A stretch of 64,000 nt of DNA, taken from the NCBI GenBank assembly GCA_936450465.1, contig OW388296.1:50481750-50545749 (forward strand), written 5' to 3'. This DNA comes from Gibbula magus (taxonomy: Eukaryota > Mollusca > Gastropoda > Trochida > Trochidae). This document shows positions 1-11,710 of this stretch, piece by piece (positions within the stretch are counted from its first letter, which is position 1; the number at the start of each line of letters is the position of its first letter). The notes beneath the pieces are model-generated. The model made no database searches. It was given only the letters and a program-made list of their open reading frames with translations, and was not told where the DNA came from. Made by a program: the position numbers and the translations under genes.

Positions 1-1095
1 ACTAGCACAGGTGAGCAAAGTGACTCCATATCACTTGTTCTCAGTCATCTTATCCAAGTAAAGCAAGCCCTAAATGATGGATATGAAGCACTAGAGCATA
101 AGTTTGATAAACTCGAGAAGAAATTAAAAGAAGATATAAAATGCCTGCAAAATAATATACAAGAGAAAGATAAGAAACTAAGTGAATCAGAAGAAAGACG
201 ATCTGAGTTAAGAGCAGAGCTTAAGCTGTCCAATCAAGAAAACAAATCATACCGTGAGCACATCTTACTTCTTGAAAGTGAACTTCTAAAGGCCAATTAT
301 TCAGTCGACTCTAAATTAAAGTCTATTGAATCAAAAGTTACAGCAGCCTCAAAGAATACGAACATTCCTAACCAAAATAGCAAAGCCCCATTCCAGCAAA
401 GAAAAGACACTCGAGATGCCTCAACGTCAACGCCATCGTCGAAGACAGTGGACAGCACAGCCCCAGAGACTGAGACAACTCCGACTACAGAAGACAGTGA
501 ACCTCGTCAGATCCCAGTGCTGACAGCACATCACCACGAGACCAACAAATCAAGCCACAACACAACGACTATCGCAGCAAACCACACCAACGACAACGAC
601 CTCAACTACAAGGACTACGACACCGACTTCCCTTCTCTCCGGCCCCCGCAAGCAGACGACACAGACTCCTGGCAGACAGTCACTCGTCCCCGGACAGACA
701 ACCATACAGAGAAGAAGGTAAAACATGACTCATCTCATCCGATCAGATCAATTTCTAAACAGTACCACTCACTACAAGGTGTTCCAAGAGTGAGAACTAA
801 GAGACTTGTCTTATACAATGTGAGCGCAGAAGAATCATTTGACTCTGTTAAAGATCTAATTTATGATTATGCCCGGGATCAGAAAGTTAGAGTGACATTT
901 GCGAGACTTATGAAAAAAAACATTCGTAATAACTACCAGGACACGTATACAGTACAAGTTAATCTTGATTGTGATGACTATGATGACTATGTTTCTGGTG
1001 TCAGAGATTTCTGGCCCCCTGGAATACGTGTCAGAGACTATATACCCAGGAACAAGACATACAGCGACAATGATGACCACAATAATGGCTATTAA
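1..1095 (+). CDS. LINE ORF1 protein, partial (residues 168-531)
   Basis: The window opens in frame at codon 168 of the ORF1 that is complete at 21443-23038. The visible part encodes the coiled-coil region, a long Ser/Thr/Asp/His-rich linker and the C-terminal RRM-like domain, ending in TAA at 1093-1095. ORF1 proteins of this class bind the element's own RNA and help form the ribonucleoprotein used in retrotransposition; that role comes from the family, not from this sequence. The reading frame is undamaged. The last codons overlap the likely start of ORF2. Confidence 0.9.
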   Translation, partial: TSTGEQSDSISLVLSHLIQVKQALNDGYEALEHKFDKLEKKLKEDIKCLQNNIQEKDKKLSESEERRSELRAELKLSNQENKSYREHILLLESELLKANYSVDSKLKSIESKVTAASKNTNIPNQNSKAPFQQRKDTRDASTSTPSSKTVDSTAPETETTPTTEDSEPRQIPVLTAHHHETNKSSHNTTTIAANHTNDNDLNYKDYDTDFPSLRPPQADDTDSWQTVTRPRTDNHTEKKVKHDSSHPIRSISKQYHSLQGVPRVRTKRLVLYNVSAEESFDSVKDLIYDYARDQKVRVTFARLMKKNIRNNYQDTYTVQVNLDCDDYDDYVSGVRDFWPPGIRVRDYIPRNKTYSDNDDHNNGY

Positions 1096-4000
1096 TTTCC
1101 ATTGTATACAGCTGTCCTACAAGAAAGTATCTTCTAGTCAACTGTTATTTGTTACCATGTGTCTCTCATTATTAACATGGAATGTGCGCGGTGCTCTGCA
1201 CGGCACTGATTACATCAATCAGACAATATCGCAGAATATAGATGTTGTAGCCCTACAGGAACACTGGCTTCCTCATGACAAGTTACATCACCTGGACACT
1301 CTAAGTAACCTCAGTCTAGTAACTTATAACTGTAGTCAAGCGAACACTGCCACATCTCGTGGATCGCATGGACTTGCTATTCTACTTAATAATCACTCTC
1401 TCTGGAGAGCGGAGCCTCTTGTTGTTCAATCAGATTATGTAATAGCGGTCAAACTGACCAGGCGCTGTTATTGTGATGTTTATATAATTGCTTGCCGCTT
1501 ACCTTCAACTAATGTATTGCAGGCAGCCTACTGCAATGCTCTCAATGAACTACTTGATGTATATGATTATTTATCTGAGATAAGTATAACGATTATTCTA
1601 GGTGATCTTAATGCAGATGTATGCAAGCAGTTTTTATCACACAGAGATAAAATCCTAAAGAGTGTATTAGCAGAGAGAAATCTCATAAACGCTCTAAACA
1701 CAAATCGCTCTGACCTACCTGTATATACCTACCGATCAAAGGACCAATGTTCTAAAACCATGATTGATTATATATTAGTATCCTCGTGTATTAGCGGGTA
1801 TGTTAGTGATGTTCAAATAATTGATACATGCCCCTATAGTGTTTCTGATCATTTACCATGTTTGATTTCTTTGGATTTGCCCGTTGTTAAGCAATTTAGC
1901 AGTGGAGATTATTATGGTGTACCAAAATGGAGCAAGGCAACTGACAGTAATATTAGTTCATATAAACATTCTATTGATTATTTCCTACAATACCATTATT
2001 CGCCCCTTTGTAATGACCTTCAGGGAAGTACAATTGATGCATATAATGATATCATCACAACTGCCTTACTGCATTCTGGTGTAAATTCCATACCTCATAG
2101 CAACTACAAGCCCTATTTAAAACCATTTTGGAAATCAGACGGGCTTAATGATGCACACTATAACATGCGTGTTGCCCGACGCGAGTGGATAAGTCATGAT
2201 AGGTCTCGTGATCCCTCATCTGCTCAGCGCTCAGCCTATAAAACGGAAAAACGTAACTTTCGTCGACTCTTGAGAAAATCAAAAAGACATAGTAAAAAGG
2301 AAATGCTAAAGCAAATTGAACTCTCAGCTGAAATGGATATCAACTCATTTTACAAAAATGTACGACAACAAAGAGCTAATGTTACTAATGCTCCTACTCT
2401 TACTTTTGGGGGAGAAAGCGGCACCACCCCTCTAGATATTTGTAGAATATGGGGAAAGTATTACTCACATCTTGCTCAACCACACGAGTCAGATACATTT
2501 GATTCAGACTTCAAAGAGCATATATCCAAACGAGTAAGGGATATTAAAAACTCCAATCACAGTCATGATAAACACTTAGAAAAACCATTCTCAGTAAATG
2601 AAATAAAAGACATCATTAACTCCCTCAGTAGAAATAAATCTCCAGGCCCTGATAGAGTTACCAATGAACATATTATTTTTGCTGGCGATTACATCATTAC
2701 CCATCTATGTAGATTATTTAACCTCATCACTGCCTACAAATATGTTCCCAATGAATATAGATTAGGTATGGTTATACCAATATATAAAGGAAAAAAAGAC
2801 AAAAGTGATCCACGAAACTACCGAGGTATTACTCTAACATCATGTCTTGGTAAGCTATTTGAAAAGCTATTACTCAATAGAATTGAACAAAAATTAGTTA
2901 TAACAAAACCAGATTTCCCAGACTCTCTACAGTTCGGCTTCCGGCGTGAACACGGGGCTATAATATCTGTTTTTACTCTAATGGAATGTATTCATTTTTA
3001 TATGCACAGAGAATCGCCTGTTTTTGCCTCGTTTCTTGATAATGAAAAAGCTTTTGACCGCATTTGGCACGATGGACTATTCTATAAATTATATGAAATT
3101 GGAATACGAGGTAAAACATGGGATCTCCTACATCATTGCTATACTAACAGTGAATGTTTTGTCTTATACCAAGGTGAGAGATCAGACAAATATAATGTCA
3201 AACAAGGTGTTGGTCAAGGAAGAGTTATTTCTGCTTGGTTTTTCCTAGTTTTTATAAATGATCTAATCACCTCTCTCAGAGAAGCAAATTGCGGCATTTG
3301 TGTATATGGTATGCGTGTTCCTGCTGTCTTGCTTGCTGACGATACTACACTTGTTAGTGCATCACCAAAAGGCTTACAATCATCATTAGACATCGTTTCC
3401 TCATACGCTTCTAAATGGCGATTGACCTACAATCCCTCAAAAAGTTCAATAATTATCTTCAATAAAAACAAAAACACTGAATCAAAAGCACAATATCGCC
3501 TGGGTGATACACTTATCTATCAATCTGAATCAACAGTATATGGAGGCGTTCTTCTAACTGATAAATTATCAACAAAAGCACGAATTGATAAGTATTGTCA
3601 GAAAGCAAGACAAAATGTAAATGCTCTTAGATCTGTTGGACTTAATCATTCTCAACTCCACCCATTTACATGTGTTAAAATCTGGTTGAGAATGATACTT
3701 ACAACAAGTCTCTATGGTTGTGAAATATTACCTTTTATTAAGGGTCAACAAGCAGCTGCACTTGAACTTACGCAGCGATATTTTGCTCGTATTGTACAGG
3801 GGCTTGATAACAGATCATCAACAGACTCTACTATTGCAAATTTGGGATTGTGGACTCTTGTTGGATATATTGATAAATGTAAACTCATATTTTTTGGACG
3901 CCTATGCAAACTTTCCTGTAACAACTTTGCCAAAAATATATTTTGTGCAGCAATCTCAATCTCCACAACATCCCCTACAATCTGCAATGATCTGCTATCA

Positions 4001-4579
4001 ATACTCTCAAAATATAATCTAAATGTACATGTCAAAAATTATATTACAAAAGGCGTATTCCCCTCGAAACATGAATGGCGACGAATTGTAAATACATCTG
4101 TACATAGTTACGAGGAACATTCATGGATTATGAGAACATCCTTTAATGCAAATATGTGCTTATACCAACGTGTTCACAACAAACTAACCTATCATATTCT
4201 CTGGCAATTAGCATATCTACATCCTGACTTTAAATCTGCCCTTCGAGTATGCATACAAATTTCATCACGTGGTAAAATTTCTACAGAGTGCAAACTTTGC
4301 CATAAACATACCTTCGACTATGATACTCATATATTGTTACATTGTGAACATGTTAATTGTGACAGAAATAGTTTCTTTACGTTTATGATAGATTTTCTTG
4401 ATGTGGAAACGTATGTTGCATTTGAACTACAAGATGAAGCAGACATGTTAGCTTTCCTTCTCGGGGGCACAACTGATTTTAACCGATATATTGAACACCA
4501 CACTTGGGAAATCATTGTTCTAAACTTTTCACTATATATTTTCAAAATAAGACGCCACCTGTTACAATATTACACTTAA
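1085..4579 (+). CDS. LINE ORF2: APE endonuclease / reverse transcriptase
   Basis: This is identical in translation to ORF2 of the complete copy (23028-26522), whose entry gives the domain detail. I chose the ATG at 1085 because it overlaps the ORF1 stop (ATGGCTATTAA), has A at -3 and G at +4, and gives 1,164 residues. The next in-frame ATG, at 1157, also has a good context and begins just before the endonuclease domain; it is the main alternative. The frame stays open further upstream to 965, but there it only shadows the ORF1 C-terminus. All catalytic motifs are intact, with no stop or frameshift. Confidence 0.93.
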   Translation: MAINFHCIQLSYKKVSSSQLLFVTMCLSLLTWNVRGALHGTDYINQTISQNIDVVALQEHWLPHDKLHHLDTLSNLSLVTYNCSQANTATSRGSHGLAILLNNHSLWRAEPLVVQSDYVIAVKLTRRCYCDVYIIACRLPSTNVLQAAYCNALNELLDVYDYLSEISITIILGDLNADVCKQFLSHRDKILKSVLAERNLINALNTNRSDLPVYTYRSKDQCSKTMIDYILVSSCISGYVSDVQIIDTCPYSVSDHLPCLISLDLPVVKQFSSGDYYGVPKWSKATDSNISSYKHSIDYFLQYHYSPLCNDLQGSTIDAYNDIITTALLHSGVNSIPHSNYKPYLKPFWKSDGLNDAHYNMRVARREWISHDRSRDPSSAQRSAYKTEKRNFRRLLRKSKRHSKKEMLKQIELSAEMDINSFYKNVRQQRANVTNAPTLTFGGESGTTPLDICRIWGKYYSHLAQPHESDTFDSDFKEHISKRVRDIKNSNHSHDKHLEKPFSVNEIKDIINSLSRNKSPGPDRVTNEHIIFAGDYIITHLCRLFNLITAYKYVPNEYRLGMVIPIYKGKKDKSDPRNYRGITLTSCLGKLFEKLLLNRIEQKLVITKPDFPDSLQFGFRREHGAIISVFTLMECIHFYMHRESPVFASFLDNEKAFDRIWHDGLFYKLYEIGIRGKTWDLLHHCYTNSECFVLYQGERSDKYNVKQGVGQGRVISAWFFLVFINDLITSLREANCGICVYGMRVPAVLLADDTTLVSASPKGLQSSLDIVSSYASKWRLTYNPSKSSIIIFNKNKNTESKAQYRLGDTLIYQSESTVYGGVLLTDKLSTKARIDKYCQKARQNVNALRSVGLNHSQLHPFTCVKIWLRMILTTSLYGCEILPFIKGQQAAALELTQRYFARIVQGLDNRSSTDSTIANLGLWTLVGYIDKCKLIFFGRLCKLSCNNFAKNIFCAAISISTTSPTICNDLLSILSKYNLNVHVKNYITKGVFPSKHEWRRIVNTSVHSYEEHSWIMRTSFNANMCLYQRVHNKLTYHILWQLAYLHPDFKSALRVCIQISSRGKISTECKLCHKHTFDYDTHILLHCEHVNCDRNSFFTFMIDFLDVETYVAFELQDEADMLAFLLGGTTDFNRYIEHHTWEIIVLNFSLYIFKIRRHLLQYYT

Positions 4580-4825
4580 TGATTAATCTTCTCAATTATC
4601 TCTCTTACACAATACTAGTAGATTGCTTACCAATGTGTATATATTTTGTTAACTACACTTGTTTTATAGAGCTGGTATAAACATGTTTTACATGTTGAGT
4701 GTCCAATAGCGACTTCTCTTGTCTAACAGTTTTGTAAATATGTGTATATCCTCCAATTTGTAAAGTGTACATTTTCACGTATTAATGTATTTGTATAATT
4801 GTGATCTTCGGTGTAAACTGGAGGA

Positions 4826-4855
4826 AATAAAGAATCTCTCTCTCTCTCTCTCTCT
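4826..4855 (+). terminator. LINE 3' end: AATAAA plus (TC)n tail, copy 1
   Basis: An AATAAA hexamer at 4826-4831 is followed 3 bases later by a pure TC dinucleotide run at 4835-4855, which ends the element. LINE RNAs commonly end in a short simple repeat used in target-primed reverse transcription. Here that repeat appears to be TC rather than poly(A). Copy 2 has the same structure at 26769-26798. Confidence 0.6.
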
Positions 4856-5610
4856 TTATCGAAACATTGTGCTTACTGGAAACATCTGATTAGCGTTATA
4901 GAATGAGCGAAGATTAGGACACTGATGTATTTCAAATAGTAAAGTAACATATATAACAAAACTTTCATACAACATACTATAGACATGACTAATTAAAATG
5001 ATAGCATAGATAACAAGAGAATAACATTGATCTTGAGTGAAATTGACATTTCATTCTGAATAATAAAAGTATCAAATATGCTATATACATGTAAATCTAA
5101 ACATAACAGTTAATTTTTTACTTCAATAGTTGACGCGTTTGGTGAACAGGATGTTTCTGGTGTTTATTTTTTCTGAATATTTTCCTACAACGTGGCGAGA
5201 GAATGTGACCTAATCATTAAATTTGGAATGTAGTTATTTTGAATAATGTTTTTTTTCCAAAACAATGTTCAAACAGAATAGTTTTATGAAATCATAATCA
5301 TCTATTTTCACTGAATAAAATTCAAAAATACTTTCAAAAATCTATAATTTATGTTGTAATAATTTCATTGGTAAATTGCTGTTTAAACTATATATATTTG
5401 TCAAGTATTCTCTGATAAATTCAAAATATTCCTTTAAACAGCAAGGGAATCAACAACATACTTCAAAGGCAGATTAGCTCAACAAGCCTATTTACAGCTA
5501 AAATTGAAAGTTGATTATTTACGTTATAAAAAAACATCGTCCTTCCTGATAGTAATGGCAGAAGATCTCTTCCGTGATCGCTCCAACCAACACTGCAGCA
5601 TCATTGCCTC

Positions 5611-5673
5611 TTGTGTGCTTCCTTGTGTATGCCTCTGTGTGTGCTTCTGTGTGTGCTTCTGTGTGCTTCTGAG
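5611..5673. repeat. VNTR-like (TGTGTGCTTC) run in X1
   Basis: Imperfect 10-12-bp repeats of a TGTGTGCTTC-like motif. X1 and its twin X2 (27554-27616) have the longest version. Y1 (13717-13756), X3 and Y2 have fewer units, and Z (about 51938-51983) has an intermediate number. Copy number therefore varies between otherwise similar units. In X1 and X2 the run keeps open a Cys-rich 102-codon frame that is cut short in the others, so I do not call it coding. Confidence 0.75.
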
Positions 5674-6050
5674 AACCTCCCCTTATGCCACATTGATTCA
5701 TCATGTAAAGAAGTTTACAATCCTGAGGCTACGGGAAGAAGATACCACACGTGTTGCAGGCCCTGTAAAAACAACGTTGAAAAGAGGTATGTTCATTCGC
5801 TTGGTTACATAGAGTCGTTTGTATGGCAACTCAAGATTTACCGCTTAAGTTGAAATCAGTGTTTGGTTCGAGGCTAACATTACTTAGACGGTATCTCAAG
5901 CTTGTTATCTTGGTTCGGTAACTTTCCAAACGATGCAGACCTGCTTGTGGCTATGTCAAGCTCGATAATGCTGTGAACTTATTTCATAGCACATCAATAC
6001 CTCGCTATGAACTTCCCGCTTCATTACCTTGATGTGTTATTTACACAAGT
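5674..6050. repeat. Highly conserved core of the array unit (X1 copy)
   Basis: This block is nearly unchanged in X, Y and even the diverged Z unit. Between Y1 (13791-14147) and Z (52016-52372) I counted only 3 mismatches in 357 bases, although flanking parts of Z differ by roughly 6% to well over 10%. It has a CACGTG E-box (5748-5753 in X1). Stops interrupt all frames, so it is not an exon of any length. It could be a regulatory or RNA element, or simply a gene-conversion tract. Confidence 0.5.
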
Positions 6051-9000
6051 AATTCTCAAGTCCCGACTCTTCAGGGTTATCATCTTCACATGATCCTCTT
6101 TAAGTTAGAAACATGAGTTATACTTAATGAGTTTAATAACATCGTATGTTTTGGTATAATTACAAAAACTCCGCCTGATCGTCCTTCATTGTGAGGACAT
6201 GAGTTTATGTTGACTGTCGCTATTACTGAAAGAGAAAGGTGTGATTGTATCGCATGTTTTATTTAATGTTTAATTATTATCAGGCCATCATTTGAACGTA
6301 ATGACCTGACAAGTTCACACAATCCGCTCCAACAGTGTGAAACCTTAAACTGATTACAACATGTCATCAATGCACATTTCCTATTTAATTCTTTGAATCG
6401 TGTACAAAATGAGCATTGCTGTTATCCATCAATTTGTTAAAAACGAGGGAATAAACTACTAACATTTCTTTGGCATAAACGTTTTCATGCTCGTTTAAAA
6501 TCATTATCGTGAACCAGAATATGTCTTTTTTCATTAACCATTAAGGTGGGGATGGAAAAGATGAGTTTTTGGTCAGCTCATTCACAAGTGTGATTTCGAA
6601 TTCCATCATGAACTCGTGCAATTTGAAGAGTTGAAGTGTGCAATTAATGAGAAGTGACTCAAAATGTGTTTAGCATTAAAGTAACCATTATCTATGTTAC
6701 AGCTACATTTGTTTATGTCTGGTGTACGACATATTGAATAATATATTTAATATAATTAATATAATATAGAATAATAGCTTACATAATCCTAATCTATGTG
6801 TAAAATAATACCAATTGTCAAACATCTGAAGCCTACTTGAATAATTATCTATGTCTTTTGATGAAATAAATCTCTTTAAAACAATCTTTAAATACCAGGT
6901 GCAAGCATAAACATTCATGCCTTAGGTCTGTTTCCTTTGTATTTGTTTGATACTTAATGATGAAAATATACATTTTCTCAATGGGGGAGTTATACATGAA
7001 CAAGTCGGATGAGAGTCTAAATTTCTACGGAATATAGAATGTGATTTCCGTGTATAAACATACACTTTTTTAACGCTTTTATCCTAAACTTTGATTTTGT
7101 AAAGATGATGAACAACCACAGAAAAAGTCAAAAGGGCAAAGATTGTGAATTGGTTACTCTGTATAACAGAAAGCACATTGACAATGCCTTATGTTGGTCT
7201 TTAGCCCAAGAGATACTAAATAGTGGATAGTCTATTGATGATCGACAAAATCAATGACTTTATTCTCATTGAACGAATGTAAGTATCTATAATGTTTATA
7301 TATGAAATAGCTCTTCTGAATGACATAAAGAGTGAAAACCCCATTTATTTGAATATATACAGAAAGATTTCTGCTTTTGTAAAGATAACTGAAGTGCAAT
7401 TTGTGGGTTGTAAAATTCAAACTCTACAAGTCATTATGGATCTTTCAGTTTTATATCCAAAAAAGCTAGATCATTGATACCCAAAAGGCTTTCGAATCGA
7501 TAAGTACCAGACACGTTAAATTGATAAAGTCCATATACAACTATGAATATTGATCAAAATGATACAGCTACACAGAATAACCTTCAAATTATCAGTTCAA
7601 TAAAATTCGTTCAATTATAAACAGACCGGCCAATGCTGTTTCATTCTAATTAACTATATAAAGTAACATACGACGTTGACATTTAACCATTGCTCGAAGT
7701 CATTGTTATGTCTCATTACCAAGGCTTCCTTACATACATTTGTCTTCAAGAGACTACCTGACTACTTAGCATTTCAGCTTATCATTACCTTAACTGAGTC
7801 AATGGGATGATGCATCCTCATTTGACCATACAACCAAAGGGTTTCATTAGACTCTAACCAGTTATTTGTTTTCCAGTCAGATTAGATTTTTATGAGATAT
7901 GGTTCAAAGATCAGCTATTTTAGATTAAAATCATTTTATGCAGGAAGCATATTAGTAATGAAGACCTGCTACATCCTGATGTCTCTTGTTAGATTGATTT
8001 AGAATTTTGTTGGAAAGCATTTTCTGACGGAACCTGTGTTTGATTATAATAGAATGCAAGATAAAATATGTATCATTGATTTCAAAACTGAGTTTCTTCA
8101 TACCTGAAGGTTTTTTGTCAATCAAATTTCATATGTCTCGTTTTACCATGATGATTGTTTAGAATGACAAGCTTTATGTCAGATTCTCATTATGGTTACA
8201 CCAAGTGATTTCAATTTTGTTTCTCTATTGAATCGAGTTCATAAGTCCATATACTGCATTGACGGCTGCCAGTATAAATCGCAGTTTCAGATAATAGCAT
8301 GTAAAACATGTTTGAACAACAAATTTAAATTCATGATATCATTGTACAAGATTATTATCAACGATCTGTGACTAAAAGAACGTTCAATTGATTCTTAAAT
8401 AAGTGTCTGATATATGTTAAATAAATTGAATCTAAACCTTCTGAAACCATTGAATTGTTAATGGAAAGAGACATTACGAAGATACATTCTATCAGTATCT
8501 TGTAACATAGCATTAGGTTCTATAACCAGTCCGGAAACTACAAACCATGTTAAGATAATTACAAATTTAAAGACGTTTAGGTTCACAACAATTGCTACAC
8601 CAGTGTTTAATATCCTTTGGTCTGATTACTTGAATAACTCTTTATGTTCTTGAACAAAGGCTTGAAATTGAACCACTAATCAAGAATTGAAGGAAATGTG
8701 TTTGTTAATTGGAGTTGGTGTGAAATAATCTTGAATTTGCGAAGACCACAAGACCCACTTAGTGAGAAAACGACGTTTATATCCGGTGCTTAAGCATCAC
8801 CATCAGGAACCGAACAAATGAATGATAATTACTATCCATTATGAACCGTCTTGCTAATGTGACCAAGCTTGTGAAGATTCACAGTGTCATGGATGAATCT
8901 TTCTATGAACTCATTTTCTGTCAAGTGCTGTTTGAAATGTTGAACAACGGATGTCAAGTTAAAATTGGGAACTTTAAGTAAATTGTTTTAATTGATATTA

Positions 9001-10635
9001 TTCTCAAGGTTTTACTAGATGAGATTCTAATATTTTAAATTTTTGAGGATCTAGTTTTACTAGGAGATATTTTCATTTTTATTTTCAATAATCCTGTTCA
9101 CTTTGTTCATATGTTAATTGCTACTAATTATTTTCCAGATGCACAGTTATCAGAAAGTCAAATGTCTTCATTCAATCAAATATATAAGAAATTTATATAT
9201 GACATCGCAAGTATTTTTACCAGTAAAACAATGAGGGCGGTTAGTGTTTTGATGAAGCTTCTAACCTTTGTCTGGGAATTTTACATGTTGTTTCTCGTCC
9301 CAATTTAGAATCAGACCAATCGCCATTGATTACAATGAATTCAAGCTCAAGTTGCAACCAATGATTTCGTGTTACTTGTTCATGTTGTAGAGACTAACAT
9401 GGTTTGCCTTTCACAGGTTTTCATTTAAGGAGTTGTTTATTGTTTTGATGTGAACCAGGGTAAACTGGACTTTTGCTAATTATATCATTGTTAAAATAAA
9501 CCTAATGTAGGTTTCATGCTAAATATTTTTTTCGAGAGTAGAGTAGAGTAAAGTACATTGCGTGCCGGATAAGAAATAACAAATTTGGATCAAACAGAAA
9601 TAAACAATCGGCGATGAAAATATTGTTTAATGAGATGGTATGTTATTATTCACAAACTAAAAGAGCACGATCAGCAGTTTATATCTCACAAAATAATTAA
9701 TCATTTTGATTTCCCATTTCAGTTGTATTTCATATCTCAAAACTTTAGCATATTGGTTCTAGATTTCTCATTTTATATTACAACAATTATATATGATTTG
9801 ATAAGTGCGCAACTACTAAAGAATTTGATTTTCTATAATTAGGATGTGATTTTAGCAAGTGACAAATTTGTAAATTTAAAGTAAAAAACAGAGGATGTAA
9901 TGCTGAAATAATGATACTATTAGAGGATAATTTTGTTATATCATTTAAATGTTTTTACTTTAACAGCACATTAAATTATTAATAAATGAAAACTAGATAA
10001 AATGTGTCTCTCAGTACTATACCAATTCTAAATGCCTTTCAAGAATTTTAGCAGAAAATAGATTTTATGTCTAATTAAAAAAGTCATGTTTATGTTAATT
10101 CTGTGACACAAAAAATTAAAAGTTGTAGCTTGGAATGTAACATAACCTTTGAAAGTCACATTCTTCTAAAAACTTCACACGTTAAAAAACTGCAGTACCC
10201 AGATTAAAGCTGTCCCGTCAGTTTTGAAGTTTCTGCTTACTCCACGAAAGTAACGAACCATTTCTAAGCAAACATGTTCTTCTAACTCATAAACTTTTCA
10301 TCAAATAAGCTGAATGATTTCAGATCATGAAAGCCTTATTAGGTCTTTCAACAGAATGATTAGATTAGCTTGAGAGAAACACCTGGCAAGAATAAGGTTG
10401 TTTTGCTTCGATGTTCATGCATGATCACTTTAAATCAAGAACAGGTGTAAATGTTGGAGGGACGTTAGATTTCTCAGAACAGGTGCGAATTAGATCTGAT
10501 AATGTAAAATAATCGTAAATACGAGATAAGTTAGTACTATTTTGTGTAACCCGGATGACAAAATGAGTTGAGTTTTCCCAAGGCTATTAACCATATCTTC
10601 AGGTTCTATAACTTTTCTTCAAGTTAAGTTAATGT

Positions 10636-11190
10636 ATAGTAGGTTTAGTTTATATATTGTTTTTCTTTTAAAGATTATAAATGTCATTGTGTAAATAACT
10701 GTCACTTATTATATACGAGAATGTTTCAAAACCTTAATTTATATTGTCTTTACATAAACAATGAATTAAATATTTTCGTTCTACCGATTTTAATTGAACA
10801 GCTAGAAAGGTAAATATATACGTATATGTTTAACGTATTATCTGCTTGTGAATACTTTTCCTTTGAACTAGACAGAAAGTTTTAGTTTAAATATTGTTGA
10901 TTGTTATTATAAATGTTATTGTGTAAATAACTGTCCATTATGATAAGCGTGTTTCAAAAGCTTATTTGTTTTTAAATAAACAATGAAGTAAATAGTTTCG
11001 TCCTGCCAATTGAAGGGGTGCATTCAAGAAGGGCACATGTTCTATGTATATAACATAGCACATGTGCCCTTGTTGAGTCAACCCCTTCAATTGTAATGGA
11101 ACAGTCAGAAAAGTACATTTATATGTATATGTTTAACTTATTATCTGCTTGTGAATACCTTTCTTTTAAACTAGACAGAAAATGTTTTCT
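10636..11190. repeat. Duplicated ~232-bp block in X1, second copy carrying the hairpin
   Basis: Two diverged direct copies. The motif GTGTAAATAACTGTC recurs at 10689 and 10921, and TCTGCTTGTGAATACC/T at 10841 and 11144. The spacing grows from 232 to 303 because only the second copy contains the 87-bp hairpin. Y units have one copy, with the hairpin (around 18720-19020). X2 and X3 carry the same duplication at the corresponding positions. Confidence 0.75.
11007..11093. mobile_element. 87-bp hairpin / miniature inverted-repeat element (X1)
   Basis: The left end reads CAATTGAAGGGGT and the right end ACCCCTTCAATTG, a perfect 13-bp inverted pair. Pairing continues inward (GGGCACATG with CATGTGCCC, then CTATGT with ACATAG) to a small loop, leaving only about five mismatches over 43-nt arms. 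The neighbouring duplicate block lacks it and reads CCGATTTTAATTGAACAG, which resembles an empty site. That suggests a MITE flanked by AATT. A foldback ncRNA or miRNA-like precursor is possible, but there is no expression evidence. Confidence 0.65.
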
Positions 11191-11710
11191 ATTTTTGTGT
11201 AATTGCTTATAATATACCTCAGCAAAAGTGTGGGTTGGAGTTATACACATCCTGACGCTGGCACCCCTCTAGTTCCGTCAATTTAGATTAAGTATATCAT
11301 TAATTAAGTCGTTTAATGACCACCCTTGATGAACTATACCTCGGAAGCCTGTAACAAGACTCAATTTGAATTTGAAGAGTCATGTTTTGATTTTCAGTTT
11401 GAGTTTGTTATGCTTTATATAACTTGACCCTTTCGAAATCGTAACATATGAGGTGTATTTCGATTACTTTAAAGGGGCGTAATAATGGTGTTGAGGTCAG
11501 GTATATATCCAATCTTATAATTTGTGTTATTTAACTCAAAATTATTAATTATTAACCGCAAATAATCAGTTGAAGGTCAATCAGTTCAGTATAACGAAAA
11601 TACAACCATTCAAAGCCGTGGTCATGATCGAAAACCGGACAATGGACCTTGGCTTGCTGCAGCCATTAAGTCAACCGTAATTTTTATAATTTTAATAAAG
11701 TAAATAGGAA

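Larger units (their letters stand above)
1..4856 (+). mobile_element. LINE copy 1 (non-LTR retrotransposon), 5' end outside window
   Basis: This is the 3' portion of an APE-type LINE. Base 1 corresponds to base 21,944 of the complete copy at 21176-26798. I saw no difference between the two on reading, and both ORF translations are identical over the shared length. It contains the end of ORF1, all of ORF2, a ~250-bp 3' UTR with an AATAAA at 4826-4831, and a (TC)n tail at 4835-4855. It then joins unit X1 at the sequence TTATCGAAAC. An endonuclease, a reverse transcriptase and a C-terminal zinc knuckle suggest the broad CR1/Jockey group; I did not assign a clade. Confidence 0.95.

Noticed and set aside
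5504..5853. Cys-rich 102-codon frame with CVCLCVCFC pattern
   Set aside because: The Cys pattern comes from the TGTGTGCTTC repeat. The frame is cut short in Y1, X3 and Y2, and its inner ATG is ACG in Z.
6703..6918. 71-codon minus-strand frame repeated identically in all five full units
   Set aside because: Units are nearly identical throughout this part, so identity says nothing about coding. The diverged Z unit has deletions across it, and it shows no protein motif.
7232..7477. Overlapping 61-62-codon frames on both strands, present in five units
   Set aside because: AT-rich chance frames on both strands. One carries a missense change in X3, and no family resemblance is seen.
9111..9308. 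65-codon frame in X units
   Set aside because: Y units have an in-frame stop right after the internal ATG, so the frame is not maintained.
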